Source: Scatophagus argus (lineage: Eukaryota; Chordata; Actinopteri; Scatophagidae). Taken from it: a DNA stretch of 64,000 nucleotides. Positions 24,460 through 37,260 of the stretch are shown piece after piece. The stretch is from NCBI RefSeq assembly GCF_020382885.2, contig NC_058508.1:2844055-2908054 (forward strand), read 5' to 3'. The first letter of the stretch is position 1. The number at the start of each line of letters is the position of its first letter. The translations under genes were made by a program, and so were the position numbers. The notes below the pieces were generated by a model. It saw only the letters and a list, made by a program, of their open reading frames with translations. It was not told the origin of the DNA and did not search any database.

Positions 24460-24580
24460 TTGTCATCCTGGATGACAGCCACGGTCGCGGCACAGCTTCG
24501 CGGGTAATGGATGGTCCTGGAGGTGATTATACACCCGGGGAATGCAAAGCACCCACTTTACCTTCTGACAAAAGCACCAC
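24460..24580 (+). promoter_or_regulatory. Candidate conserved block in the hoxb9a intron
   Basis: A balanced-composition stretch with GGATGACAGCCACGG (TGACAG is a MEIS/TALE-type word), GGGTAATGGATGG, GGTGATTATACACCC and 'cctctgacaaaagca'-like sequence (second TGACA). Combined TALE and HOX words suggest a regulatory element; inference only. Confidence 0.35.
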
Positions 24581-27500
24581 GCACCCCACACCCCACCCTC
24601 TAGCCTCTCTTCACCTCTTTACCAGGCATTATTTTGCTCTGAGATGAAATCGATCCTCTACACGGTGGCCATGTTGGAGAAAATTGATTCCAGAGGGTAT
24701 TAAGGACGTATTTACTGATGATGACCGCTAACCTACCTGACTGGTGGGAATAATTTGAGGTGTCCATATTCTTTCAGATCCACACAGGGACAGAGGCTGA
24801 GTGATTCATTGTGCATCACTGGCAGCCATCTTGGCTTAGCCGTCTTTTTTCAGGACCTGAAGTCCCTGCATCTAATAAGCTGAATTACATCATCGAAACA
24901 AACAGAAATGCTCCCAGCCAGCATATTCTAACGTTAACATTCCTGCAAAATAAAATTGCTATTTGCTGATGAATACAACAAAACTGAAGTATTGTCTAAC
25001 AAGAATTGATTAATCGACTTGTTTTAGTGTATTTATAAACAACAAAGTCATACCTTTTTGAAGTTGAAACAGGTTGATAATTGGGTTGGTTCGAACTTGG
25101 TGAACACATTGATCAGTCAATTTGATTTTAGTGATTAATCAAATATGGGATTTCCACTGTTGGAGAAGTTCTTTCATAGCAACCACGATGTGTTCACATG
25201 CTTCCTTCTCTCATTTAAAACTGGAAGAAGGAGGAGACACAGACACGAGTGATTAAGGAAGGTGACGCTCTGATAAATAATTTGGCCGGTTTCACAACAT
25301 GGCTTCCAAACAGGCTTTTGGTTTAGCTTTGAAATGAAAAAAAATTACAATATAACCGCAGGGCACAGTTTACCATACCTGACTGATGGTCTTGTGTTGA
25401 TCCAGTGTGTCCATCTTTGTGTATGTCGTTGTAGTTATGAAAGCCCTACTGAGAAACCTAAAAGACAATGAAAAGTTAGGAATGGAAAAATACTCACGCA
25501 TAATTGAAATTCTGATAAGGTATAAAATTTATTCACTCAAATTATGACACAGCAGTTTTTCTTAAAATGGCTATGACTTGATCATTACTACTTTTCATTT
25601 GCTGTCTCAAAATTAGAACTTACTTTCTCTTGATTTAGTTTTAAAATGTCAGAATGTGATCTTTAATTCCCACATTTGATTGGTATCCCAAAACTTTAAC
25701 CATTTGCCATGACTAATATTTTTGTTTTATCATCTCTAACTTTTCATCACATTTTCCTTTTCTTGGATGTAAATGTTCTTCACTCAAACAATTTCTTTGT
25801 TCACAACTGGGAGGCGAAAATGAATTCTTGTTATGAATGTCAGTTGTGTGAACTGCCTTGGCATTATAGCAAGTTGATTGTCATGGTAGTAAAATATTAC
25901 CAGTTAAATTGGAGACAGACAAAGCCTCCACCCAACATCAGCTTGGAAAAAGACTCAGGCTCCTCAGGGGAGGACACACACATTCTACTTCTCTCTGCCT
26001 GGCGTCAAAATGACTTGTGAGTGATAAGATCATCCCTGCTGCCATTTTAGGCCAGAGGACCGAGGCTGCATTTTACAAAGGAACAGAAAATCTCCTTTGT
26101 AACCCTTTGCCCTGCAGACCTGATCTGCTCCTGGCTGCGAGGATGAATTTCTTTCTCTATTTTTTTTTTTTTTTAGGTGAGGCTTATTGGCCCTAACGTT
26201 GGCCAGCCTGATTTAGATGGAGCTTATATTCCCAAATTCAGTCTGATGGTGAGGTTATATGTGTGCTGTCTTTCATTCAGTCTGACTTACGCCGCCTCGG
26301 GAAAGCTTTCATATAACAAAAAAAGCCAGTATCTCTACAGCAACCAAGTTTCTTTTTTAACCAATAAATCAGGAGTGGAATCCCTTCTTTGAGTCACATT
26401 TGGGTTGTGTACCAGACATGGAATTAAACTGCTGACTGAGATGGTGACACTGATAAAATGCAATGAAGAAACAGCAGTTGTAAAGAGGTCCCGTGTCTCT
26501 CTTTCTACTATCCACACTGCTCAGAGATGGTCTTTAAGATTTTTAAGGTTTAACTGTGCAGAGTGAAAGTTTATGAAACATTTTCTACCGTTAACCTTCT
26601 TGGGCTGAATTTCTTTTGGGCTTCTTTTTTTCCCTTTATTTGTTGACTAGGATGAGTTTCGATTGACTGGAAGAAGAACCCAAACTAACTACAGGGAATG
26701 ATTGCTCTTGGTTAAAGGTTTCATTTAGAAGATGCAAAAGGGGAAATGAACCAGAACCAGCTTTCTTGACTCTCTCAGTGTCCCTGAATATTTTTCAATA
26801 TCTCAAAATGGAAACATTTCTCTGCTGAGATCGTAGGTGCCTGGTTCAGCAGATGAGAACATAGTAATAACTGTAAGTAAAAACAATGTCAAAGGGATGG
26901 AAAAGCTCAAAATGAGAGAAGGGATTCCTCTCTTTTTTTCATGGTAGGTGCCGTGAGAGTCCCAGCAAGCGGCCTCATAGTTGAAATGCCTCGGTGCTTT
27001 GCAAAGGGGAAGAGCAGATAGCTTTCAGCCCCAAACCAGACCCATGCGTCCCAAACAAGAAGTCTTTGCTAATTACATCGGTCTGAAAGCTATAAAGAGG
27101 GGTGGGGTGGTGGGGAGGAGGGGGAGGGTGGAGGGGTGGAGGAGTCAGGGTGGCCTGGCAAACAGACACATGGAAAAAAAAAGGACAGAAAGAAATAGAG
27201 GCAGAGATGGAAAAAATAAAATCAAGACAATAATTCTGATTTTTCTCTCCGCTGAAAATGACGAACATCCAATTTAGGAGCATCTATGTTTAAACATTAC
27301 AACATTGTTGTTTACTATTTCCATCACAGGTTTCCCCAATGAAAGACGAGGTTTCTTTTTTTATTTTTCATCACAGTTGTGATGTGGCAAAAAGGAGCTG
27401 TGATAAAAAAACAAATCCTTTATTTTTTTATAACCTTTCATTTCGCTGATGTCGACCGGACAACACTGTAAAAAAAAAAAAAGATCTCATGTAAAGTCAG

Positions 27501-28767
27501 TCTGATTTGAAGAATTTCCATCACGGCCGTAAATTTCCAACCGCTTATTAATTTAGGAGCCATGAGAAGTGACGTAGTGACAGTATGCTGAGCTGCAATG
27601 TGATCATCTCTGTCACGCAAACAAAAAAATAGTATTAGTATTGTAAAACATCTTCCCTTGTGTGTTTTTGTGTTTGCTGTCATCACGCGCGGGAAATTAC
27701 GGCTTCTGTTTTTTTTACACCACTGAACGTCATTTCGCAACACGCACAAGCATGCTAGCATTAGTTTATTACTAATACTTCTGTCTCCGTGGCTGGAGCA
27801 TCTAGCATTTATACAGAAACAATTCAGATAGCATACTGACTAGTTTAAAATTACTCTTATTTTTTGCATGCTTTTTGCTTATGTTATGAACTAAGTTGGT
27901 TCATTTTTTAGAATAAAAACCCTTTGTCAAAGCTCAGGAAACTCAGTTGCCAGAATAAATGTCGACATCAAACGTTTCTACAAGGATTGTACCGAAAATT
28001 TACGTTTGATATGTAGAGATCTGAAGTTTATTTACGTTTCAGTTTTCAGTTTCACGTTGTGGCAGCGTTGTGTTCAGTGTTTGGGTATAAGCACAAAAAC
28101 ACTCGATTAGGTCTAGAAAAATGTTTTTATTAAATAAAAAAACAAACACGCCTTGTTGAAAATACCCGATCAGGAGGTAATCTGACGTAGGTGTCGTATG
28201 CATGATACGTATGAATGTACAAAACTAACATATCAGCGGTTTACAGAAAACTACAGTTGCAACATTTTACTCCGGCGATTGGGATGGTTATGTGATCCAA
28301 CTGTGCTTTATCTATTCACGCTACTTTTATACTTGTGTTTTCACAGTTTTTTTTATTTGTTTTGTTTTTACTTTAATCTGAATATCTAGGCTCTTTTCAT
28401 TTTTGTGCATTGTGCCGTCCCCGGCAGGAAGCTGAAGGGAAGAGCAGGCCGTCTGTCTTCCACGTGGTGTCAAATAAAACAGCCATGGATCTACTTGTGT
28501 CAGATTTGCGCCCCATGTTGACACCATAAACCTACATTACGCACCAAAGCGCCAATTGTAGAGTCAGGTGCCTTCGACCAAAACTTTTACGCACGAGGTT
28601 TTACAAGGAAGAGATATTGTTGTGATCATTTAAGGAGTGTTTTGTTGGCTTTTTGTGTTCTGGCAATGTTCTAAAGCTCATAAAAGAGACTGAATGAATG
28701 GGTACCTGTGCATTTATTTGTATTTTATTATTAATCCCCGTCCTTTACCTGTCCTCTCCTCCTCCAG

Positions 28768-29003
28768 ATGACCCCTCTGCCAACTGGCTTCATGCGCGCT
28801 CCTCCAGGAAGAAGCGCTGCCCGTACACCAAATACCAGACGCTGGAGCTGGAGAAGGAGTTCCTGTTCAACATGTACCTCACGCGGGACCGGCGACATGA
28901 GGTGGCGCGCGCGCTCAACCTGACGGAGCGGCAGGTGAAGATCTGGTTCCAGAACCGGAGGATGAAGATGAAGAAACAGAGCAAGGACCAGCCCAAGGAC
29001 TAG
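28768..29003 (+). CDS. hoxb9a: hoxb9a exon 2 (homeodomain)
   Basis: The second coding exon joins in phase 1 to give ...[18 protein letters not shown]. The W at residue 211 is the group-9 PBX-contact tryptophan. The homeodomain occupies residues 217-276 ([12 protein letters not shown]... to MKMKKQS), with recognition-helix residues W48, F49, N51 and R53 intact. H at homeodomain position 32 (DRRHEVAR) is shared with HoxB9 and differs from the Y of C9 and D9. The C-terminal tail is KDQPKD, where mammalian HoxB9 has NKEQGKE, and the stop is TAG at 29001-29003. The protein binds DNA in the nucleus with PBX partners. Neighbours are mir-196 upstream and hoxb8a downstream on the same strand. Confidence 0.97.
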
Positions 29004-29103
29004 AGGGACTCCCACTCGCGCGCGCACATGCACACACAGACACACATGCACGCATGCTCATACCATGTAGGTCTACCCGACATAAACGTCCATATTTCTG
29101 TAG

Positions 29104-29104
<1 letters not shown>

Positions 29105-29134
<30 letters not shown>

Positions 29135-29153
29135 CATCATCATCATCATCATC
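29105..29153. repeat. CA then ATC microsatellite in the hoxb9a 3' UTR
   Basis: A CA run of about 30 bases directly followed by CAT/ATC triplets, about 100 bases after the hoxb9a stop codon, so probably transcribed. Confidence 0.9.
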
Positions 29154-29850
29154 TGCTGTTTCCAATTTGGTTTAACCTTCAAGAAATGCTACGTGAGCTT
29201 CAGTCCAGCCACACCAATCAACTGATCAATGGCATTATTGATCGCTAAGAGACGCAGAGGACGTTATAACACGGGAGTGTGAAGTCTGATCGGAAACGCC
29301 GCATCTGACTAGAGGGTGGAAAGAAGTTTGGATTCATAAGAGATCGTGGTGATGGAGGACGATGGGTAAAAAAAAAAACCTCACAAACCAACCAGTTCAT
29401 CCTGGGCCCCCTCTCCTTTAAATGAGTCGGACTCCATGTTTAACCGCGGATGGAACTGTTTGTTTGATGAACTGATAGCTCTTGTTCTTCCTACGTCTTC
29501 ACGGTTTTATATTCCGCTTTTAGGCTTTGATATTAGGCCACGTTATGAAAGGGAAGAAGGCAGCAAACTGCCGCTGATGCTACAACAGGCTGGGCGGGCA
29601 GAGAGTTGGGGGGAGAGAGAGAGAGGGGGTTCTTTTTTCTCAAGCACTACTCTTCTTTTTATTAGTTATTTATTGTTCAGTCGCTGACACCGGAGGAGCG
29701 CGGAGGTGCTGAAACCGGAGTTTCACAAGGCCATTAATAAGCGGAGGAGCGAAAGGGGGGGTGCACACACACACACATACACACGCACACACACACACGC
29801 ACACACTGGTATCCATCCTCCTTTTTTCTTCTCCTTTTTCTCGTTTCTAT
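29154..29850 (+). other. Probable hoxb9a 3' UTR and flank
   Basis: No open frame of interest. There is no AATAAA within the first few kilobases after the stop that I can assign with confidence, so the 3' end of hoxb9a is not placed. A CA-rich tract lies at 29764-29808. Confidence 0.4.
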
Positions 29851-30190
29851 CATTGCTGACAGAATTTGATTAGAAAGCGCCTGATGCTCGGCGTTGATAC
29901 AAGCAGCAAGCCGCCGTTTGTTTCCAGGTTGTCGGCCTAAGTAATTAGCAGATACTGGAGGGGGAAGAGGAGGAAGGTGAGAAGCGATGGGGCGGCGAGG
30001 GTGTTAACCCGACTCAGCAACCGGGGAACCGATTAGGCTGCTGTCGATATCGTGGATGCCCGCCCTTCCCCTGGCTCTCCGGATGCTTTATGCGCTGCAA
30101 GCGGCGGCTCATCTGCGGCCTTTATCGGCTATCGATAGTCATCCTCTCCGCGTCACATGAGCCTGGAGTCAACAGGGTTTATCTGGGAGG
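29850..30190 (+). promoter_or_regulatory. Candidate conserved block downstream of hoxb9a
   Basis: Unusually non-repetitive sequence with TTTGATTAGAAAGCG, GTTGATACAAGC, AAGTAATTAGCAG, CCGATTAGGC, GCCTTTATCGGCTATCGATAG and GGTTTATCTGGG. It holds several ATTA and TTTATC words plus a TATCGATA palindrome. It lies 0.8-1.2 kb past hoxb9a. It may be an enhancer or 3' UTR; undecided. Confidence 0.4.
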
Positions 30191-30394
30191 AGACACAGCA
30201 CAAAGGCTTCAAGCATCAAGACGCGGTTTTGGCTGAATCCACGTCAGTTAAATTCGGGTGGAGTTGGCCGTGATCACTCGTGTCTCTAACCTGACTTCAG
30301 CTCATAAATATTCCAGATAGTTTTTGGTTGTTTGTTTTTTTTTTTTTCTCTCAAGTTCTGACCCTTCATGCTTTCGCGACACACTCTCTCTCAA

Positions 30395-30485
30395 GGAGCA
30401 TTAAGGCTGACACAAAAGCTTAATTAGCTGGCGCTTACAAATGACCCCGTGTCTGTTAATTCTTTGAGCTGAGGCGCAGATGTAC
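30395..30485 (+). promoter_or_regulatory. Candidate conserved element with TTAATTAG core
   Basis: GGCTGACACAAAAGCTTAAT leads into TTAGCTGGCGCTTACAAATGAC and GTTAATTCTTTGAGC. TGACA next to an ATTA-type site is the TALE plus HOX arrangement expected of Hox-cluster enhancers. By-eye call. Confidence 0.35.
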
Positions 30486-30489
30486 AGAA

Positions 30490-33400
30490 AAAAAGGAAGA
30501 AAAAAAAGAAGCTCTTCTATTTTATATCCCATGAGCGCATGCAGCACTCCGCCCCCTCAAAACTCACATCCATCTGTCTTCTCACTCTCTATCTCCCAGT
30601 CTTTATTTAATGTGCTTCATGCGTTGCATCTGAAGAAAAATATCGGCTCTATTTTTATACATAGCCTACAGTATGTTGTTTAGGCTCTTATCTGCTATGC
30701 AAGGCGGGTTTCTCTCTCATTTCAGTGCGTAACGGTGGTTTGTAAACGCAACCTGGGATTCCAGACAGGAGGGAAGCACCCCGATGCGTTCACGTTTACT
30801 GACCATTTTAAAACATCTTTTTGTATTTCTTTTTTATTATTATTATTATTTCCTGGAAATATAATTCTTAGAGGTTCTATAACACGTTTATATCAACACT
30901 TCAGATTTATTTTCTCGCGAAATGCTTTAGCAATAGCGTCTACATTATATGTGAGAGTGTTAGACTTTATGCAGAATTTATTGATGTGAGTGTTAAAATA
31001 TGAAGAGGCCATGTTGAAAGGCAGGCCTGATGTGTTTTGAAGTGTCGTCTTAGTTAAATGGCGTCCGATGGCAGTTTTATGGATGGATCATAAACAACAC
31101 ATAGGCTTTACAACTTTTACAACATTGTGTGTGTGTGCATGTGTGTGTATGTGTGTGTATGTGCATGCATGTGCGTGCGTGGATGTTGCGGACCACAAAG
31201 GCTGCTTGTGCACCAACATTGTAAAGATTCGTACAGGCCTACAGCAGCCTGTATAGTTTACACACACTTGCGTATTGCCTCAGTTTCGTTGGTGTAATCA
31301 TTCACACGCAGAAATGAACGGGTCTACAAGCAGCCCTTTTATTCTTTTTTTTTTCTTTTTCTTTTTTTGCAAAGTCTTAAACAGACAAGCTCTACACTTT
31401 CTCGAAAAGCAGCATCAAATCCTTAGGAGTTCAAAATGTTTACATGGTTTGCGCATGCCTCGAGTCACTCGTCATTTGAAGGCGTTATTTGGTCGTTAAG
31501 CTCTTTGTGTGTTAAATCTGTCGGAGGGGAATGCTTACTGAAGAATTAAAACAGACTAAACAGAAGTTTCTCAATAGGAAATATTTCTAATTTATTGTAT
31601 ATAAAGTGAGTAACCTCGTCTTTCTTTTTGGAATGAGTTCAATATGCTGATATTGTTTCGTCGTATTGGAACATGGCATCTTACTGTAATATAGATGATT
31701 TTCTTTTTCTTTTTGTCTGTCACGTTCTTTACATTCTGTTTTCCATGTTGTTGTGCCGACTGTCTGAATGACCCGTTCTGATGTCAGTCCGACGAGCTCT
31801 TTGTGTCTATAATTTGTTTAATGGTGAACAGTAATGAGTTGGTCTCTGCTGATGCCGCTAAGTGTTAGGACAGAAAGGACGAAAAGGTTTGATTGAAACG
31901 AAGCAACGCTTCTATATAAATTATCATTTCTCTTTTGAATTATTGACTCTATTACTTCCGTCCCTTTTTATGACTTTCTCCCTGTATTTGCTGTCCTGAC
32001 GGGAGGAACAAAGTTTCGGGGGGGTGCTTGCTGTTGATAAATACGGACAGAGTTCCACAAGTCATTTTACTTTCCCTCGCCTTTTGTGACGAGACAAATC
32101 CAAGCCATGTGGCCACAGTAAAGGCTTTATTAACGAGCAGGCGACTCCAGTCACTCTGATCCTCTCCTCCATGTGAAATGTTCCAGTCCTTTCCTGTATG
32201 TTTTCCTCTTCTCTGTGTTGTTGTCTCTTGTTTCTCTGTGCGATGGCACTGCTGATGCTGGATTCCTATTAAAGACACTTTACAATACGACCGTGCTTCT
32301 TTTCACTGCATTGCTGCCTCTCACTGATAATTAAATAGGGGGATTTCTGGGAGGTATTGTGGATGAGCATTTGTGATTTACAGCTTAAATCGACCATCTA
32401 TATAATTGCTGTCCCCCGCTTTTTTTTTCTTTTTCTTTTTCTTTTTTCCACCACGCCGTCCTTTGGTGTGAATGAGGCTGCAGTGGGAAAGTTCAGAGAG
32501 AGCAGCTCAGCTTTCCCTTTGGTCTCTTCGTACTTCTCCAAATTGAATTTGGTCTCTGTGGGAAGACAGAAAGAGACAGAGACAAGCAGGGGGACTGGGA
32601 GAGAAAGAAGAGGATGAGCCAGCATGTGTTTAAAATATGTGTCTCTTCAGCTTCTCTACACTGAAGCTTAAAGGAGAGGGGCGTCTGTTTGGCTGCAACA
32701 CCAAACGACTGTCATAAACCCATAAACACCCCCCCCCCACACACACACACACACACACACACACAACACCACACACACAGATGATGAGTGCATTCATTAG
32801 AAGCGTCGTCATCCGTCCATTAGTAGCTTGTGAAGCCGCTGTGGTTCCTGTGTTTGTCTCTGCACCAAATGACTGATAGACACCCAGTCTGATGAGGGCT
32901 GCAGGATCTCTGTTTCCTGTCTTGATTCTCACAAGATGTAGAAACAGTCATGGTCGAGCTTGGAGTTGAAGCGAGGTAGTAAAAGTTGCCATTTGTTGCG
33001 AAAACTATGACATAAAACAATCTAGGCAACAACACTATCAGTGACTCTCTCAGCTGTGCCTTTTTAGGACTTGCACCAAAGTAGTATTACTAACATTAAC
33101 TGTACTTATTCTTATAATTTTCTTAGTGTGATTTGCTGTTTCGGGCAGGACCACAGGCAGGTCTCAAAGTCCACCAGTCCAACTCCACCCTTTTTAAAAA
33201 TGTTTTAGACCAGCCACAGTTTTGATTTATTCATCTGTTCAAATTTGATTTCTGACCGCTTTGTCTTTATCTTAATTTCCTTTTTCAACAACAACACACA
33301 AACAATCATATTTTAAATTTGATATGGAAATATTAAAATCAACCTCCAGAAACCCTACAGAGGACAATTTATTCCTGCGCCGTAAGTGTCACTGCAGATG

Positions 33401-35530
33401 TTAAAATCAACAAACATTATCACATGGGTTGCAGCACTGTTGTGGGATATGTTATAGCAGCAGTTGTCGTGGTAACGTGTCATCTTAGGCGTTGATAAGA
33501 AGCACGCAATTCCAAATGGCACAAACTCTGTAATGCTTGTCTCCACTTACTAGTTAATAAACATTAATAAATACTTTATTGCACTGTGTAAAATGTGACC
33601 ACTGATCAGGGATCTGATTAGGTGTTCACAGCGTGTTATATGGTGTTAATGAACTGTTTATATGTCATGTACAAGTCATTCAGCAGTGACTTTAAAACAG
33701 CTGAAATACATGAAGACAAATGATTATGTTACAGCTCTGTTATATCAAGCACACAGCTGTTCACATGAGTGCATAATAGGATCGGAAACATTCTTGACAA
33801 ATGCATTAATAAACATTTAAAACATCCTTGTAACATCCTTGCTTATACCCATATTAATGTGTCTTCTTCACTGTAACTGTGCACTACTTTTAAGAGTGAG
33901 AAAATATGAAGCTATAGCTGTGGTCAAATAAGTTGATGAACAAAACAAACCTTTTGTCTTTCAAGTGTGTGGTAATGTGTGTGTTGGAATAAGGTGTTAC
34001 CATTATCTTAGTCACTGCATGTGTAGCAGCAGCAGTGCAGAGTGCTGCCAGTGAAAGCAGCATAAACATCCCTTGTGTCAAGAGTCAGAAATGTGACGGT
34101 GAACAAAGTCTCAGCGTAGCCTCTCTGCTTCACCCTGTACTGCTTGGCCCAACCAATGAGGCCTCAGAATTTAAGCAGCTTTAGGCTTTGGTCCCAACAA
34201 AGCAATCCCATAAACCATCTGTGGACTCGACGGCGGATGATTGTGATACTTCTCCGAGGTCTAGCAGGGTCGGAGCTTCATTAAATCCAGAAGCCCTGCG
34301 CTCTGCTGCAGGCCTTCCTCCAGCCTCAACCCTCTGTCCCAGGGAAGGACAGCAACTGCAAGCTGCTTCACCTACCTCTGTGTGTGTGTGTGTGTGTGTG
34401 TGGAGGGGGGGTTACTTTGACACATGGCACAGTAAATCTAAGAGAATGCAGCGAGAGCAGGAGCCTCAGACCACAACACAAATTCACATCAGGTTAATGC
34501 AAGGGCGACTTTCAGTTATGGAGGTACAGAAACACCAGGGAGACATCTTGGTCACATGTGAGGGCAGGCGGGGGGGGCAGAATGAGGAGCAGCAAAACTG
34601 TTAATATGGATGAAGCGAGTGAAAGAGTTATCATACTAACAGGAAGAGGGAGCTAAGCAAAGAGCTGGCTGTAGTTAAAGTACAAAAGAAAAACATTTTA
34701 CACTGATATAACCACTGTCTTTTCCAGTGTTTATGAATGATTGTTCATTTAATTAGCGTGTAATAGTGAGCAGAAGCAACACACATGCCAAAATAACTGT
34801 CATGTTCATGCACACATGCATTCCAAAGTACTTTGACAAGGGCAGAAAAGCCCTGTGTTTCCTGCTCTGACAATCAGGCTTCAGTTTGCTTTGCTTAGTG
34901 TGCATCTTAAAGGTCTGCAGTCAGTTGGTGGAAGTGACTTTGTTGCTGAAATTGTTATCCAAACACCAACACACAACCCAGTGCACACACACACACACCC
35001 CAAACTCTCATCTCCCGTTGTCTGTACCTAATATATAACAACTGTGAGGCAATGGAAAAATCCAGATTGGCTCATTGTGCAGTGATTTAGCTGTGCAGCT
35101 AAAGTAGGTGCAGGCCTCATCATTTCAGTGATATTTTCCCAAACTAAATGAGCTGCACAAGACAAACCACGTGCTGCTGCTGGCAAAATTCATATTTCAA
35201 CCCAGGCGAACGTAGCCAGTCCAATATGTCTTCACTTTATCCTCTCATATTAAAACAGAGTCTACAGATAATAAGCAGCTTCACTGACACACTCTGGGTG
35301 GATGTCAGAGCGCAGCAGGCTCAGAGCAGCTCTCCCCTGTCCCCCTCAGTGAATGAGCTGTTTTACACAGCACAGCTTCTATAATTCATCAAGCAGCATA
35401 GAATATCATTCATATTCATAAATTCTCTCAAAGAGAGTTATGGTCCCGCTGATACAAATGGCTGTATGGATCAGATCACATCAGCCATTCTGGACTCATT
35501 AACAGTTGGATGGCAAGCCAAATGCTGCTG
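30490..35530. other. Intergenic, no gene seen
   Basis: No homeobox or recognisable exon. The region includes TG/CA tracts (31124-31178, 32733-32778, 34379-34402), a short C run at 32731-32739 and pyrimidine stretches. Possible ATTAAA poly(A)-type signal at 32268, with uncertain meaning. Confidence 0.45.
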
Positions 35531-35537
35531 GCTGCTC

Positions 35538-35649
35538 TGCACATGTTACAGCTGCCTGCGACTGGGCAGAGAAAAATAATAATAACATCAAATATAGTAA
35601 TAGTAACAGTATGTGCACATGTTACAGCTGCCTGCGACTGGGCAGAGAA
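35538..35649 (+). repeat. Perfect 36-base direct repeat, 76-base period
   Basis: The 36-base sequence starting TGCACATGTTACAGC and ending GGGCAGAGAA occurs at 35538-35573 and again, identical, at 35614-35649. The spacer is AT-rich. The exact identity suggests a recent local duplication. Confidence 0.9.
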
Positions 35650-35719
35650 GAAAGCAAGAAGAAAATCAAATGCAGCATCAATAAGAGAGCATGTTAGCCA
35701 GGCAAAATTGTTACTATGA

Positions 35720-36480
35720 TTATTGTTATAGTTGTTATTGATATTATCCGTATTATTATTATGAAAAGCATGATGTGCACAAATACAACAATAATGACGA
35801 TATTACGGCACTTTCTATAACATACAGTCATCGTCTACATGTACCGATCTTCCTGAGCTGCTCAAGAAATACAACACAATATAATATTATTATCAGTATT
35901 ATATTTTGGAGTTTTCCCTCCAAGTCCTCTCAGGCAGATACTTTGACAGAGACTCTGAGACGCAGTTGAAAGCTTTGGAAAAAGTTTTTTTTTTCCTTCT
36001 TTTTATTTTTTTCCAAGCAGACAGCCACAAATAAATAAATTAATAAATGAACTCTCTAACAATGTGGGGACAAGAACGATAATGTATTACATTTTTTTTT
36101 ATTTATATTTCTAATAGTTCTCACATTATTTTAAATACCTTCTGCTTTTTTATATTATGTAAAATTATTTATAGATATTATTTAGGTTATTTTCATTTTA
36201 TTAAAAAGTAATGATTTTACACGCATATCTGACAAACGATCGTTAAATACATACATAAACAATATCAAGACAGCCAACAACAGAAACGGTAAGAATAATA
36301 ATAACAAGTAGAAGAAGAATAAAGTGAAGTAGAAAAGAAGCAAAGAAACAACATATCCTTTTTGTTGCGTATACGAGTTGGAAAAATTGATTTAAAAATC
36401 AAAAAATGAGTAAAAAAAAAAAAAAAGCCAAGCCAAATCTCGCCATTAAATGATATTACTTCCTCAGTCAAGTCTGAAAT
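35720..36480. other. AT-rich low-complexity stretch
   Basis: Runs of TTATTATTA, poly-T and AATAAT words; nothing gene-like. Confidence 0.5.
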
Positions 36481-36499
36481 GAAGATTTCAACTTGCAGC

Positions 36500-36790
36500 A
36501 GACGGTCTCATATGATGCGTTTGCGGTCCATGCAGTTGGCCCCTGTTGGCCCATTCCTTTGAAAGCGGTAAAAGCAGCGCGCACAGCCCATCGCTCCGTT
36601 TCTTCCAAATGATTCACATCCATCTGCATTCTCACCGGTTGTGTTTCAAGGCCACAAATCTCCGACAAGTTTGATTTCTTGCAGCGAGTCGCGCGGTGGA
36701 GCTTCGCAGGAAAGATGAGGCGTCCTGCATTTATTTCTCCTGTAATTGTAAAACCACAAGTGGACTCCGCTGGTCAGAGCGGGCCGTCAG
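36500..36790. promoter_or_regulatory. Candidate non-coding conserved block
   Basis: Balanced, non-repetitive sequence between AT-rich and simple-repeat DNA. It contains TCATATGATGCG, GAAAGCGGTAAAAGC and AAATGATTCACATCC. No decisive motif. Confidence 0.25.
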
Positions 36791-37099
36791 GGTTTGTTTC
36801 ATTTGTTTTATTTTACTTTGCTTAGAGAAAAAAAGAAATCTGATAGTATTTCTCCCTTTGGGCCAATAAAGCTTCAGCAGCTTTCCCTCCTCCTCCTCCT
36901 CCTCTTCTTCTTCTTCTTCTTTCTCACGTCAGCTGTTATGCACACTTCCTATTTTCAAACACGGAAACAAACAGCACGAGAGGAGCAGGATGTGCTACAC
37001 GCACCGGGGGTCTCGAGCACACGGGTGAAGGGGGGGAAAAAAAGTGTTGGGTGGGGGTGTGCTGAGGGATGCGGGAGCGGATGCGTGCGGGTTGGAAGA

Positions 37100-37260
37100 A
37101 GCCGCCGCCGACTGTCGTAAAAAGAGCAAAGAGGAAGACGGAAAAGAAGAGGAGAAGAGAGAAAGAGGATTCAATGCTGTGCGGCGCAATAAAAGAATAT
37201 GACGGCAATAAAAGTTTATAGCGTATAAATTTCTGAAGGTTAAGAACTAAACGGCTGTAA
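37100..37260 (+). promoter_or_regulatory. Cluster of posterior-HOX/CDX-like sites
   Basis: TCGTAAAAA at 37115, GCAATAAAAG at 37186-37195 and again at 37205-37214, then GTTTATAGCGTATAAAT just after. CAATAAA and TCGTAAA are the two preferred site types of posterior HOX and CDX proteins. Four such words within 110 bases is more than expected by chance in DNA of this composition, but the regulatory role is inferred. Confidence 0.4.

Larger units (their letters stand above)
19329..28767 (+). other. hoxb9a intron (9.4 kb)
   Basis: The donor is gtaagt and the acceptor is a strong pyrimidine tract ending in ctccag. The intron holds microsatellites, a reverse-strand dispersed repeat fragment and several blocks that look non-random (20750-21010, 21540-21800, 23740-23880, 24460-24580, 26176-26330, 27490-27700, 28400-28600). 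There is no other homeobox or recognisable exon inside it. Its length is large for a Hox gene. Confidence 0.85.
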
